Source: Actinostola sp. cb2023
Taxonomy: Eukaryota > Cnidaria > Anthozoa > Actiniaria > Actinostolidae
Length of the DNA stretch: 64,000 nucleotides
Direction of reading: 5' to 3'
Assembly (NCBI GenBank): GCA_033675265.1
Contig: JAUJYZ010000447.1
Span: 1-64,000 of the forward strand
This document shows, piece by piece, positions 54,426-64,000 of this stretch. The position numbers and the translations under genes were made by a program. The first letter of the stretch is position 1, and each line of letters starts with the position of its first letter. Below the pieces are notes generated by a model. The model worked only from the letters and a program-made list of their open reading frames with translations, was not told where the DNA came from and did no database searches.

Positions 54426-55309
54426 ATCATTCAGTAATTTCGCGGAATTCTGATCACATGGTTGGTTGCTATGGAAACGTCTGCGTCAGTAATTCACGGG
54501 TCACATCTCAACGTTGATCCATGCCAAATAAGGGAATGTTGATCATTTTCAGTAGAGAAGATAAAAATAGACTACTTCTAGTCGTTTCTAATCGAAAGTG
54601 AAATTCTTCGACTATTGAATTCAATGTGCAACATTATAAATAAACAATTTGTATATTTAATTCCTTATTACAACAGCAGTACCATTAGGATCAGGTATAC
54701 CAAAAGCCCGACGTAGCCAATTAAATTGATAAAATTCATAGTTGTCAAGAACGTGTCGAGACACACGCCATGTTGCAGTCATGCAGTGCGGAGAAAGAAT
54801 GTCAACAAGATGACACGAAACGAAGAAAAAAACCTTGAACTTATGATAAATGTAAGGATTTCCGGCCGGATTTCCCTGGCTGTTTTTTGTTTGCATTAGT
54901 TTTTCTATTAGTTTTTTGATTGAAAACATCATGTCGTCCCAAGTTGATCAGCGTGTCATGCATCAAACCAGTGCCCGTGGGGGGAGGGGACTCCCATATA
55001 ATAAGCGAATTATTTGTGCAATGATGATCGACCCTCGGCTTTGTATCCAAATGTATGTAGTTCGGCTCGTGTTTGTAGTTCTAATTCTGATACAACACGC
55101 CGCGAATGTTATATTAAACTACTTAGACAACGAACAGTTGTAGAATTTCATATTTAATTTTATCAAAATTTTGAAGATACGAGTAATTGTCCTTGTGAAA
55201 ATCGCTGCTGTTAAAGTAAGGACAAATCAGATTTACAATACTCATTGATCACGGTTTATGGTTTATTTTGGAAGCTCACTGTGGATTTGTATACATTTTC
55301 TATAAACAT
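54426..55309. other. Upstream of TRIM gene; no recognised gene
   Basis: The minus frame 54657-54932 ends in a protein-like stretch (Asn-Trp-Leu-Arg-Arg-Ala-Phe-Gly-Ile-Pro) but has no family match that I know and no splice support. The rest is AT-rich. Confidence 0.4.
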
Positions 55310-55803
55310 CACAGGTAGCCCAAGCTCACCATTTGAAGCTTTATATAGAGATTGTGCAGTGTAAATTTATTAAAAATCGAAAATACGATCAATCGTTTTT
55401 AAATTGTCTGTTCTTTGTGAGTTTGTTTAACTTTTGGGAAAATCTGGTGTCGCTACGATTAAAATTAAGCGAGTTATAGCCGTTTGAATTTTACCGTATG
55501 GCGTTACACTGAATGCAGACATGCATCTTCGTATACGTTACCACTGACACAAGGTCACTGAGATATGATTCGGGGATTCCCCCGTTTCCTAAATTAGCTG
55601 AGCAAGACGTATGGTGTATCGGTAAAATTCAAACAGCTATAACTCGCTTAGTTTTAATCGTAGCGACACTAAATTTTCCCCAAAGTTAAATAAACTCACA
55701 AAGAACAACTACAATAATTTTAAAACGATTGATCGTATTTGATCGTACAAACTTACACTGCATAATCTGTAAAGCTTCAAATGGTGAGCTTGGGCTACCT
55801 GTG
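55310..55803. mobile_element. Palindromic MITE, CACAGGTAGCCC family, second copy
   Basis: The ends CACAGGTAGCCCAAGCTCAC and complement; arms of about 230 bp. The flanks TAAACAT (55303-55309) and TAAGCAT (55804-55810) agree in six of seven bases, again a 7-bp duplication. The interior differs from the first copy, so only the ends define the family. Confidence 0.82.
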
Positions 55804-55875
55804 TAAGCATGAAGGATATTTGATTTAAAATAGAACTGCCAAAAGATATGGAATTACATTCCCAGTAAAGCTTCT

Positions 55876-57302
55876 ATAAACAATATGATCTTATCAGTGA
55901 TAATTTGCCTACAGTTCAATATGCATGACGTCATGCAATCAACAAAAGTAGCCCGAGTGAACACCTAATTAATATGATCTTATCAGTGATAATTTGCCTA
56001 CAGTCGAATATGCATGACGTCATGCAATCAACAAAAGTAGCCCGAGTGAACACCTAATTAATATGATCTTATCAGTGATAATTTGCCTACAGTCGAATAT
56101 GCATGACGTCATGCAATCAACAAAAGTAGCCCAAGTGAACGCCTAATTAATATGATCTTATCAGTGATAATTTGCCTACAGTCGAATATGCATGACGTCA
56201 TGCAATCAACAAAAGTAGCCCGAGTGAACACCTAATTAATATGATCTTATCAGTGATAATTTGCCTACAGTCGAATATGCATGACGTCATGCAATCAACA
56301 AAAGTAGCCCGAGTGAACACCTAATTAATATGATCTTATCAGTGATAATTTGCCTACAGTCCAATATGCATGACGTCATGCAATCAATAAAAGTAGCCCG
56401 AGTGAACACCTATTTAATATGATCTTATCAGTGATAATTTACCTACAGTCGAATATGCATGACGTCATGCAATCAACAAAAGTAGCCCGAGTGAACACCT
56501 AATTAATATGATCTTATCAGTGATAATTTACCTACAGTCGAATATGCATGACGTCATGCAATCAACAAAAGTAGCCCGAGTGAACGCCTAATTAATATGA
56601 TCTTATCAGTGATAATTTGCCTACAGTCGAATATGCATGACGTCATGCAATCAACAAAAGTAGCCCGAGTGAACGCCTAATTAATATGATCTTATCAGTG
56701 ATAATTTGCCTACAGTCCAATATGCATGACGTCATGCAATCAACAAAAGTAGCCCGAGTGAACGCCTAATTAATATGATCTTATCAGTGATAATTTGCCT
56801 ACAGTCGAATGTGCATGACGTCATGCAATCAATAAAAGTAGCCCGAGTGAACGCCTAATTAATATGATCTTATCAGTGATAATTTGCCTACAGTCCAATA
56901 TGCATGACGTCATGCAATCAACAAAAGTAGCCCGAGTGAACGCCAAATTAATATGATCTTATCAGTGATAATTTGCCTACAGTCCAATATGCATGACGTC
57001 ATGCAATCAACAAAAGTAGCCCGAGTGAACACCTAATTAATATGATCTTATCAGTGATAATTTACCTACAGTCGAATATGCATGACGTCATGCAATCAAC
57101 AAAAGTAGCCCGAGTGAACGCCTAATTAATATGATCTTATCAATGATAATTTGCCTACAGTCGAATATGCATGACGTCATGCAATCAACAAAAGTAGCCC
57201 GAGTGAACGCCTAATTAATATGATCTTATCAGTGATAATTTGCCTACAGTCCAATATGCATGACGTCATGCAATCAACAAAAGTAGCCCGAGTGAACGCC
57301 TG
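55876..57302. repeat. 89-bp satellite with CRE palindrome, 16 copies
   Basis: Sixteen units with TGACGTCA at 55926 and then every 89 bases to 57261, without any length change. Each unit holds the 16-bp palindrome TGCATGACGTCATGCA (full cAMP-response/ATF site) and TTATCAGTGATAA, two GATA-type sites in inverted order. Variation is limited to a few positions (GTCGAAT/GTCCAAT, CACC/CGCC). No gene within. Confidence 0.93.
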
Positions 57303-57462
57303 AGGGCGTCTAAATAAAGAGTTTCGCGCGCTGTCATTGGTCGAGCCACTCGAGCGACCAGTGATTATGAGACGATATTCACTGGTCGAGAACGTAAAAT
57401 CACCAACGCAGAATTACTAATAAAACGGTTTTTTTTATCCTGAACTTCGTCTTTTCTCTGAA

Positions 57463-57495
<33 letters not shown>

Positions 57496-58222
57496 TCGAG
57501 GTCATGGATGCGCGAGGTCCGTACAAAATGACCGAGAGCCAAATATTTTCCCGTCCGGCCCGACCTAACTCAGTCAATAAGCATTTTATCATATGACCCT
57601 TTCATATGGACCATTTTGGTACTAAAATCATTCACAGCCAAGGAAAAGTGAACACAAATGCGCGATTACTCCTGATAAGAACCTTTTTTTTATTTTAACT
57701 TTTTTTTTCACTTTTCAAGTCGTCCACATTTAAAAAATAACTAGTGCAAAAAAAGTATAAAAAATTTCCTGACAACAATCGGGGCCGGGGCCGGATACGG
57801 CTTTTTATTATACTACTATTACGTAATTTTACCTTATAAGGTCAAGAGAACTCGAAAAATATGGAGCCGTATTACCATAGTTCGAAAGCCGTATTACCAT
57901 AGTTCTAAAACCGGTTTCACTGCAAAGTTTTGAACATTTTGTGATGTCAAATCCATTGTCAATAAGAGTACAGACAATGGAAAACCGCTTGCGATTTCTT
58001 TTTTGAAACAACAAAGTCAAAAAATCATCCAAAAGCAAGGATAAAGTTTGAAAGAAAAACCGTTTCAAGCGTGCGCTGGCTCCGTGCGCGAGCGATTCGT
58101 CATTCTCTGTGTCTGTTATTGTATAAGAGCGCGCGGACCTTGAAAGGTTTTGAAATAATTATTAGATAAATTTACTCAAAAACGGACAATTATGTTTTCG
58201 TTCAAAGTAGTATAATAAATAA
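57303..58222. other. Gene-free; contains foldback 57472-57561
   Basis: A palindrome with GGGCCGGACGGGAAAATATT arms lies at 57472-57561. Further on are A/T runs and a repeated GCCGTATTACCATAGTTC (about 57866 and 57888). No recognised gene in the short frames. Confidence 0.5.
57472..57561. repeat. Palindrome with GGGCCGGACGGGAAAATATT arms
   Basis: The arms extend through TTTGGCTC; the loop is about 38 bases. Probably a short foldback MITE. Confidence 0.7.
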
Positions 58223-58360
58223 CTTATTTGGGGTTTTTCCCGTAATACGGGCTGATATTTTACTCGTTACTCGCATTTTTCCTCGTCCCTTCGGGACTCG
58301 GAAAATACATTCGCAACTCGTAAAATATCAGCCCGTATTACGGGAAAAACCCCAAATAAG
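58223..58360. repeat. Foldback, relative of 51081-51211
   Basis: The arms CTTATTTGGGGTTTTTCCCG and complement continue into TAATACGGGCTGATATTTTAC. The loop includes GTCCCTTCGGGAC. Confidence 0.75.
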
Positions 58361-59041
58361 ATCTAAGTACGGACCAGCTCCAAAAATCCGTATCTGCCCA
58401 ATCACGTGACTTTCTCCGAAGGTTTTATTAAGAGTGCGCGCACGGGGAAATACGGGTCATATGATAATACCATATATTTGCTATACAGGTATGTGCCGCT
58501 GGATAGGGTATGGTTTTTGAGCTTTTGTTCTTACATAGCGTATACATTTCACCCTACATTGTCTTGAATAGGGTCTGCAATCCAGACAAGGATCGTAATT
58601 TTCAGTTTTTAGAGTCTTAGATAGGGTATTAAATTATGATTTTTGCAATAACAAGACGCTCAATGAGCGTACACTAGGACGTATCAGTATGACAATGACA
58701 GTTGCGTGAATAGGGAGACTATGTGTCGGTGAGGATAGATAAAGATCTCCGAATCGTCCGTCTGCAGTACGTACTTCGAACGTTCAGTTGAGGTTGCATA
58801 TTCATGCAACTGCTGTGTTCCTGTTCGAGCCGTTAACAGAGCACGCCATGTAAATAGAATCCATAGATGCTTTGCAGTCGCTATTCGCTCCCAGTGCCAC
58901 ACTCATTGAAGGCGAATAGCGCTACCTTGACTACCATAACGATCTCCGTTTTCTCATTTACTTGAATACTGTTTCGCACTGGTTTGCTTCGCTCCGCTGC
59001 TGTGACATTTATACGGGTAATTGACTTAAAATAAAACGATA
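58361..59041. other. No gene recognised
   Basis: Mixed sequence. An E-box in CCAATCACGTGACTTT lies at about 58399. Short frames without family character. Confidence 0.45.
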
Positions 59042-59293
59042 CTAACAAAAACAAATGATTATGTATGTTATATTATATTTTTCTATCGTTGCGCGAAGCC
59101 AGTCTAGTTTCTTTGCATGTTTCTGTCTTGTTTCAAAGATGACTATGTTGTAATGTTGTTTCAACTCTCTGTTCATGTATCGCCATAGTCTCTCACTACA
59201 TTTGTCTTGCAAACATGAGGATATATCGTTAATGCTTTCAGTGTGTTTCTTGATAAGTTGGTGGTTTACCGTGATTCGTTGTGATAAAAACAT
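59042..59293 (-). pseudogene. Second Penelope-like protein fragment
   Basis: Minus-strand reading contains Cys-Ser-Glu-Arg-Leu-Trp-Arg and Glu-Thr-Arg-Gln-Lys-His, clearly related to about 48895-48990. Only about 80 residues remain and no other part of the element is near. Confidence 0.6.
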
Positions 59294-59316
59294 AAAGACA
59301 AATCATTCTTCAATAG

Positions 59317-59468
59317 CCATTTCTGAGTTCCTTTTATCTCTGTTTCAAAACGAGTCTACGTGCGAAACCTTTCTCTTGATGCAAATAATTATTCCTTTTT
59401 CATGTAAATAAACTAATTTTCGCACGTAGACTCGTTTTGAAACAGAGATAAAAGGATCTCGGAAATGG
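59317..59468. repeat. Foldback next to Penelope fragment
   Basis: Two arms of about 50 bases (CTTTTATCTCTGTTTCAAAA, CGAGTCTACGTGCGAAA and complement) around a 50-base AT-rich loop. Confidence 0.75.
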
Positions 59469-60600
59469 ACTATTGCATAACCTCTTCGACTTCTGATGGT
59501 TGGTCGTGGCAACAAATGTTTCAGCTTAATTGAATATAATTCTGGCGATATAGACCAGCCAAGTTTATAGTTTATGCCTACGATTATGTTATTTTATTAT
59601 TCAATTTTCATACATTGTACAAATTCCGATCTTCTGGTTGGTTGATTTGTACCACGTGACGAGTGGTTATGACGTGACAACCGTGGCAACGTCATGATCT
59701 TGGTGTAAAAGCCGTGGTGTAAATTCTTTACATGGCTTTTACACCCACGGTATTACAAACCGTCTATAATCAGTCATCGTTCTCATAATATTGTACTTTT
59801 CCGCCAATTTTTAAATAATTAAAATTATTAACAAACTTATTTTGTATTGCTAAATCTAATTGTCATTTAACAAACTATGATTTTGAGTGACTTGAGTCTA
59901 ATGATCGACGTCAATAAATGTCGTCCTGACAGTATTAGCTTGCCTCTGTCGGTTTCTTTTGATCATCCATAATCTATACTATGAGCTCAACCAAGCGATT
60001 TGATTTCTTGGTCAACCTGCAGCAAAGTTTATAGCAGGCTAGGGTTGCAGTAAAAACGGCAAATATAAGTTCAAGTTTATTTCTTCTGTACAGTACCGCA
60101 GAATTCCGATAGTAACGACCGCCGTTACTTAAAATAAAACTGTTTATTTAAGTGTCCAATGTGTTCTAGCGTTGCGCACTAATTGGGGGATACTGTACTC
60201 TCACACACACTACCACTACATTCTAATATTCTATACCGAATACAACTTTCAGCTCACTAATTGGGTGACACAGTTACTGAATTTATTGCGTTTTAAAAAT
60301 TATAATTCTATTCCTGGGTCGAACGGAAATCGCAAATTCATTGAGAGTAAATCACTGATTTGAATGCCCAGAATCGGCAGGAAATATTGTGCATGATTGT
60401 TCGCTGAGTCACGCTGGTGACTGGCACCAAATAAACTATTGTCATTGTCATTTCTATGATTCGCTGAGTTTGTGAAATCGATTTTACAAAGAAAGCATGC
60501 GCATGATCTACCGAGTCATCCATAATCACCAAAGGCTCCGTAAACAACATGGTTTCTTCACAAACCTTGTTAGCAGTTCGGGAGGAAGGTTATGTACGAC
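59469..60600. other. No gene recognised; short hairpin at 59702-59746
   Basis: GGTGTAAAAGCC and its complement surround a 20-base loop. The related sequences CAAATAAACTATTGTCATTG (about 60428) and about 62907 repeat on either side of the next element. Confidence 0.45.
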
Positions 60601-62600
60601 GGGACCACAAATGAACCCAGGCCCGCAAATGAACCCAGGCCCGCAAATGAACCCAGGCCCGCAAATGATCCCAAGACTGGATCGCAAATGAACCCAGGCC
60701 CGTAAATGAACCCAGAGAGGACCGCAAGTGATCCCAGAGATAAAATCAGGAATCTGGAACGGAACAAAATGGGATTTCACACAGAGAAGTCCTAAAATGG
60801 AGTTTTCCAAGGAAACAGTGAAATGCTACAGGTCTACTCGGATGACATGGAATGTTGTGAAAAGAGCTTGTATGAAATGAATTATGAGTTTAATTGAGCC
60901 ATATGTGCAAATGTATCCAATTTCCTTAAAGTGCTCCTAACCCCCTTTACAATTGTATTAAAAATTGAATGTTCATGAACTGATCAGCTATAGGGCTAAG
61001 TGTTTTTTCATTTGAGCTTCGCATTTAGGAGTTATAGTTGTTTGAAATCTCGATATTTTAATTCGATGACGTCACCCCGGGCTTTTTACCTAACTTATTT
61101 CGTTGTTTTCAGTAGATCTCTTCCCCGATATGGGGGAAAATTTTATATGAAATCATTTATATAGTTTGTAAAAATATTTTACAAGTTCAAGAATGTTAAT
61201 AATTTGCACAAGGGCGTTTTCGGTATAATAGATGTACTAAAGGGTGACGTCACGAAACATATCCAGATTTCAAACCTCCTTTCCTAAATTTTTGATTTCC
61301 AACAAAGATAAAATATAATCTACAGCTGATCACATGTACCAATTTTTATGACAATTGTTAAATAGCGGTTAGGAGATATGGCCAGTTGAATATATACTTT
61401 GCCATGATCAAATCACTGTATTTTCGGCTCCGTTCCTAAAGTTAAGAACGGCGCGAAAATACAGTGAGATATCTAGTTGCACAATCTGTATATTCAACTG
61501 GCCATATCTTACCGCTATTTAACCGATTGTCAAAAAAATTGGTGTGTGAACTTCTTTCATGATATTCTATCTGAACTAAAAATCAAAAGTTTATAAAAAA
61601 AAAATATTTTTTATGACGTCATGACTTTACGTAACTCTATAAATGAAGCCCGGGGTGACGTCATCTGATTTGCATATCCAGATTTCAAACCTCCATAACT
61701 CCTAAATGCAAGGTTCAAACAAAGAAAAAAATTAATCCTATAGCTAGAAAAAAACGTGAATCATTAGTAAAACTAATTAAACTCAGCAGGCCGATGCAAA
61801 TGTCTAAAGTTTGTACTGATCAGCGGTGTCAGGTTTAATCGAGAAAATACGGTAGATATGAAATACAGTGCCTAATTAATCATGAAGATGAAGTTTCTGT
61901 TAAAATAAATGAATGATGACGCTGAGAAATGCCAATTCGAGGCAAACTGAGAAACAGTTTATATTTTTTTTAATGTTTTTACCCTGGTTAATTACGGAAT
62001 AAAGTTCAGTTCAGGGTCAGACTCGTTGACAACTTTGTGTGATTGAGTTTGAATTGGTAGTTCACTGACGTTTCTGGAGATATTAGCCTATTTTAGCTGG
62101 TATTTCGCGACATATATTTGCTATTCATCACCTCCAAGCAAAACAAGATGGCTTCGCGTTGCGCGAGCGTTTCTCTTTCTTAATTCTTGAAAATAAATTA
62201 TATATATATTTGGCTGGCTATTCACATGTGTGGTATATACTATAAAAGACTCGCAGCTCGAGAAATATCCACCACTACTCACCGACGCTGAGGGGAGTAA
62301 TTGTTAATTATTTGAGAACAAATGTTATTGAATGACCATTGTTCTTCTACAAAACAGGGATGTTTTTATTTTCAAAGGCGTTAATATGAGAAAAAGTGTG
62401 AAATCCCATGTTGTTCCGTTCCAGATTCCTGATTTTATCTCTGGGATCACTTGCGGTCCTCTCTGGGTTCATTTGCGGGCCTGGGTTCATTTGCGATCCA
62501 GTCTTGGGATCATTTGCGGGCCTGGGATCATTTGGGATCCAGTCTTGCGATCATTTGTGGGCCTGGGTTCATTTGCGGGCCTGGGTTCATTTGCGGTCCC
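60601..62600. mobile_element. 2-kb inverted-repeat element with 18-bp subterminal repeats
   Basis: Left end 60601-60790 and right end 62400-62600 are inverted copies of about 190 bp. Each is built mainly of the unit GGGCCTGGGTTCATTTGC (or its complement), with GATCCCAAGACTGG-type variants between. No coding frame inside. Target duplication is not clear (GTAC beside both ends). It encloses another inverted repeat, about 60930-61770. The family is unknown to me. Confidence 0.7.
60930..61770. repeat. Nested long inverted repeat
   Basis: The arms contain GATGACGTCACCCCGGGCTT and its complement (about 61063 and 61648), with TTTAGGAGTTAT outside. The centre is a second palindrome (ATATTCAACTGGCCATATCT, about 61375-61510). 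The left end starts TTAAAGTGCTCC, resembling TTAA elements, but the right end is degraded. Confidence 0.65.
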
Positions 62601-63555
62601 GTACAGTTACAGCTGGTATGTCGTATTGTTTTCAAAATAACCACCACAATAATTCATAGAGATATGGATTTATCAATCCATTACTAGTACTGCAAAGGGT
62701 TGAGAGATCTTCAGAACTTAGAACGAATCGAAGTGAGTTGATGATACACGCATGCAGTGAAGAGAACAGTTGTGAGGTTTTCAACGGACACCGAGCCGAG
62801 ATACCTAAACCCATATTTACACTTCATCCAAACACTGTTTAATCACCCTGCGATGTCTAGTTTATGTATACGCTATTTGTATTTGTATGGATATATTTAT
62901 GGTACCAAATAAACTATGTCATTGTCTTTCATGATTCGCAGAGTTTGCGAAATCAGTACTGAAATTGCAAGGAAAGGATCTTCTACCGAGTCACGCAACG
63001 ATCGCACTAAGATATCTATATTTAGTTCAAATACTACATGTCAGTTAGAAGCCCGACTTCACGCTAGAAGAGCGTCTAGTTATTACTATAGCTAACAACA
63101 CTAAATATCAGAGTGCTTGCATTATATGCGTGAAACAAAACAAAAAAGTATTAATTGAGTGATTGTTTATTATGTCGTACAAAATAGCGCAACCACTCGA
63201 CCGATATGATGTCATCATTATCTTTATTTGTGATTCACTGAGACTAGAAATGTAGAATGTTATCCGGCATGGCTTTTCACATATATAATGCGATCGCTCA
63301 ACAACAGAGAGCGAGCATAAGTTGTTTATTTTCCTATGTTTTCTTTTGTTTTGCATTTGTAAAGTCTTGCTGGTCCACAACGAGTCCACATCGAGTGATT
63401 TATGTTTTAATAGTTTCGACAGTAAATTATTCAAATTTGATATTGTCGGGGATTCCCCACGGTATGCAAATGAGGGGGATATTTTGCCATTCGGTATGTG
63501 CTGTGTAAGCTAAACTGAGATTGATTCAAGACTGAAGATATACTGTACTGTCGAC
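62601..63555. other. Upstream region of the last gene; no other gene
   Basis: AT-rich, with an octamer-like ATGCAAAT at about 63464 some 90 bp before the ATG at 63556. No TATA box is obvious at a suitable distance. Confidence 0.4.
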
Positions 63556-64000
63556 ATGTTTCCTTTGGAATTCCAAAATAAACACTTCAAAGAAGAGAAA
63601 GGAAAACTAGAAGAGTTATTTGGAGAGTTCGTTTCTTTTCCTATTAAAATCCCTGGTGTTTTACAAGTGGAAATAGAGGCAAAGACAAGTAACGACAAAA
63701 ACTACTCACTGAGATGCTATCTGGAGAGAGACTTTCCTAACTCTATGCCGATGTTAGTTGTTTCTTCTCCTGGAGAACCTCTGAAAGACGCCAATGGTGA
63801 AGAATTAAAGCTGAGTTTTGAGAATCACTGCCTTGGTTCCGAGAGATTTGGCCTCACGGATATTTGCCACTGCCGTCCTGACCGCTGGGATAGTCGAACC
63901 ATGAATTTATGTGATGTTTTTATGAAGGGACTTATTTGGCTGGAAGCATATGAGATTATGCTGAGGACGGGAGAATGTCTGTCTACACATCTCCCTGAGA
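63556..64000 (+). CDS. E2/UBC-fold-like protein, N-terminal part (runs off window)
   Basis: An open frame of 148 codons from the ATG at 63556 to the window end without a stop. Order of features: N-terminal helix, short strands, Arg-Asp-Phe-Pro-Asn-Ser-Met-Pro (the FPxxxP turn of ubiquitin-conjugating folds, ~59-66), His-Cys, Asp-Ile-Cys-His (~102-105), Trp-111, then helix Ile-Trp-Leu-Glu-Ala-Tyr-Glu. This pattern resembles E2/RWD proteins, with Cys-104 as a possible active site. No HPN motif is seen, so it may be an inactive or unusual E2-like member. Codon use is balanced and the frame is clean. The start is supported by stops upstream in frame. Confidence 0.5.
   Translation, partial: MFPLEFQNKHFKEEKGKLEELFGEFVSFPIKIPGVLQVEIEAKTSNDKNYSLRCYLERDFPNSMPMLVVSSPGEPLKDANGEELKLSFENHCLGSERFGLTDICHCRPDRWDSRTMNLCDVFMKGLIWLEAYEIMLRTGECLSTHLPE

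Noticed and set aside
54657..54932. Small gene upstream of TRIM
   Set aside because: Only the last ~30 residues look protein-like; no domain, splice site or polyadenylation support.

Overview
The window looks like AT-rich nuclear DNA of an early-branching marine invertebrate. A sponge is my first guess and a cnidarian cannot be excluded. Reasons: spliced metazoan genes (RING/B-box/filamin/NHL TRIM protein, C2H2 zinc fingers), a tRNA-Leu-primed LTR element, a Penelope-like element, THAP transposons with TTAA and AT target duplications, and no operon-like coding. No database search was possible, so the lineage is inference. Gene density is low: three host loci are visible, and most of the rest is transposons, MITEs and satellites.

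Layout. (1) 304-8730 is block A of a segmental duplication, interrupted by a tandem LTR element (467-6198; three LTRs, two internal parts). (2) 8566-12749 is a three-exon WW-like/C2H2 gene whose first exon and intron were themselves duplicated in tandem. (3) 12750-20600 holds foldback elements, MITEs and a possible promoter/first exon near 15.1 kb. (4) 20.6-23.9 kb is a 104-bp satellite. (5) 24.2-28.9 kb holds a duplicated cluster of splice-acceptor-like modules and a chain of MITEs. (6) 29.2-31.3 kb is a 34-bp satellite. (7) 32994-41115 is block B, the partner of block A. It carries a decayed Kolobok-like element (THAP gene plus a P2X7 ballast-like gene) and a 67-bp minisatellite that exists as one unit in block A. 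(8) 41295-48435 is a 7.1-kb ISL2EU-type transposon with 367-bp inverted repeats. It encodes a THAP-DDE transposase and, convergently, a SWIM/YqaJ nuclease gene broken by a Ty3/gypsy copy. It sits at the junction of two head-to-head Penelope-like copies. (9) 48437-50985 is a damaged Penelope-like element (reverse transcriptase, GIY-YIG) broken by MITEs. (10) 52229-54425 is a TRIM-NHL gene with a GATC-duplication frameshift. (11) 55876-57302 is a 16-copy, exactly 89-bp array with a full CRE palindrome in every unit. (12) 57.3-62.6 kb holds foldback elements and a 2-kb inverted-repeat element. (13) 63556 to the end is the start of an E2/UBC-fold-like gene.

How it fits together. The two genes of the ISL2EU element both begin with the same short coding exon, because that exon, its splice donor and presumably the promoter lie inside the terminal inverted repeats. 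Blocks A and B act as a natural before/after pair: empty sites in one copy fix insertion boundaries and satellite growth in the other. MITE families can be tied to their likely parents by target duplications: AT for ISL2EU, TTAA for Kolobok/piggyBac-like, TWA for Harbinger, TA for Tc1/mariner, 9 bp for Mutator-like. A CACAGGTAGCCC family with 7-bp duplications remains unassigned.
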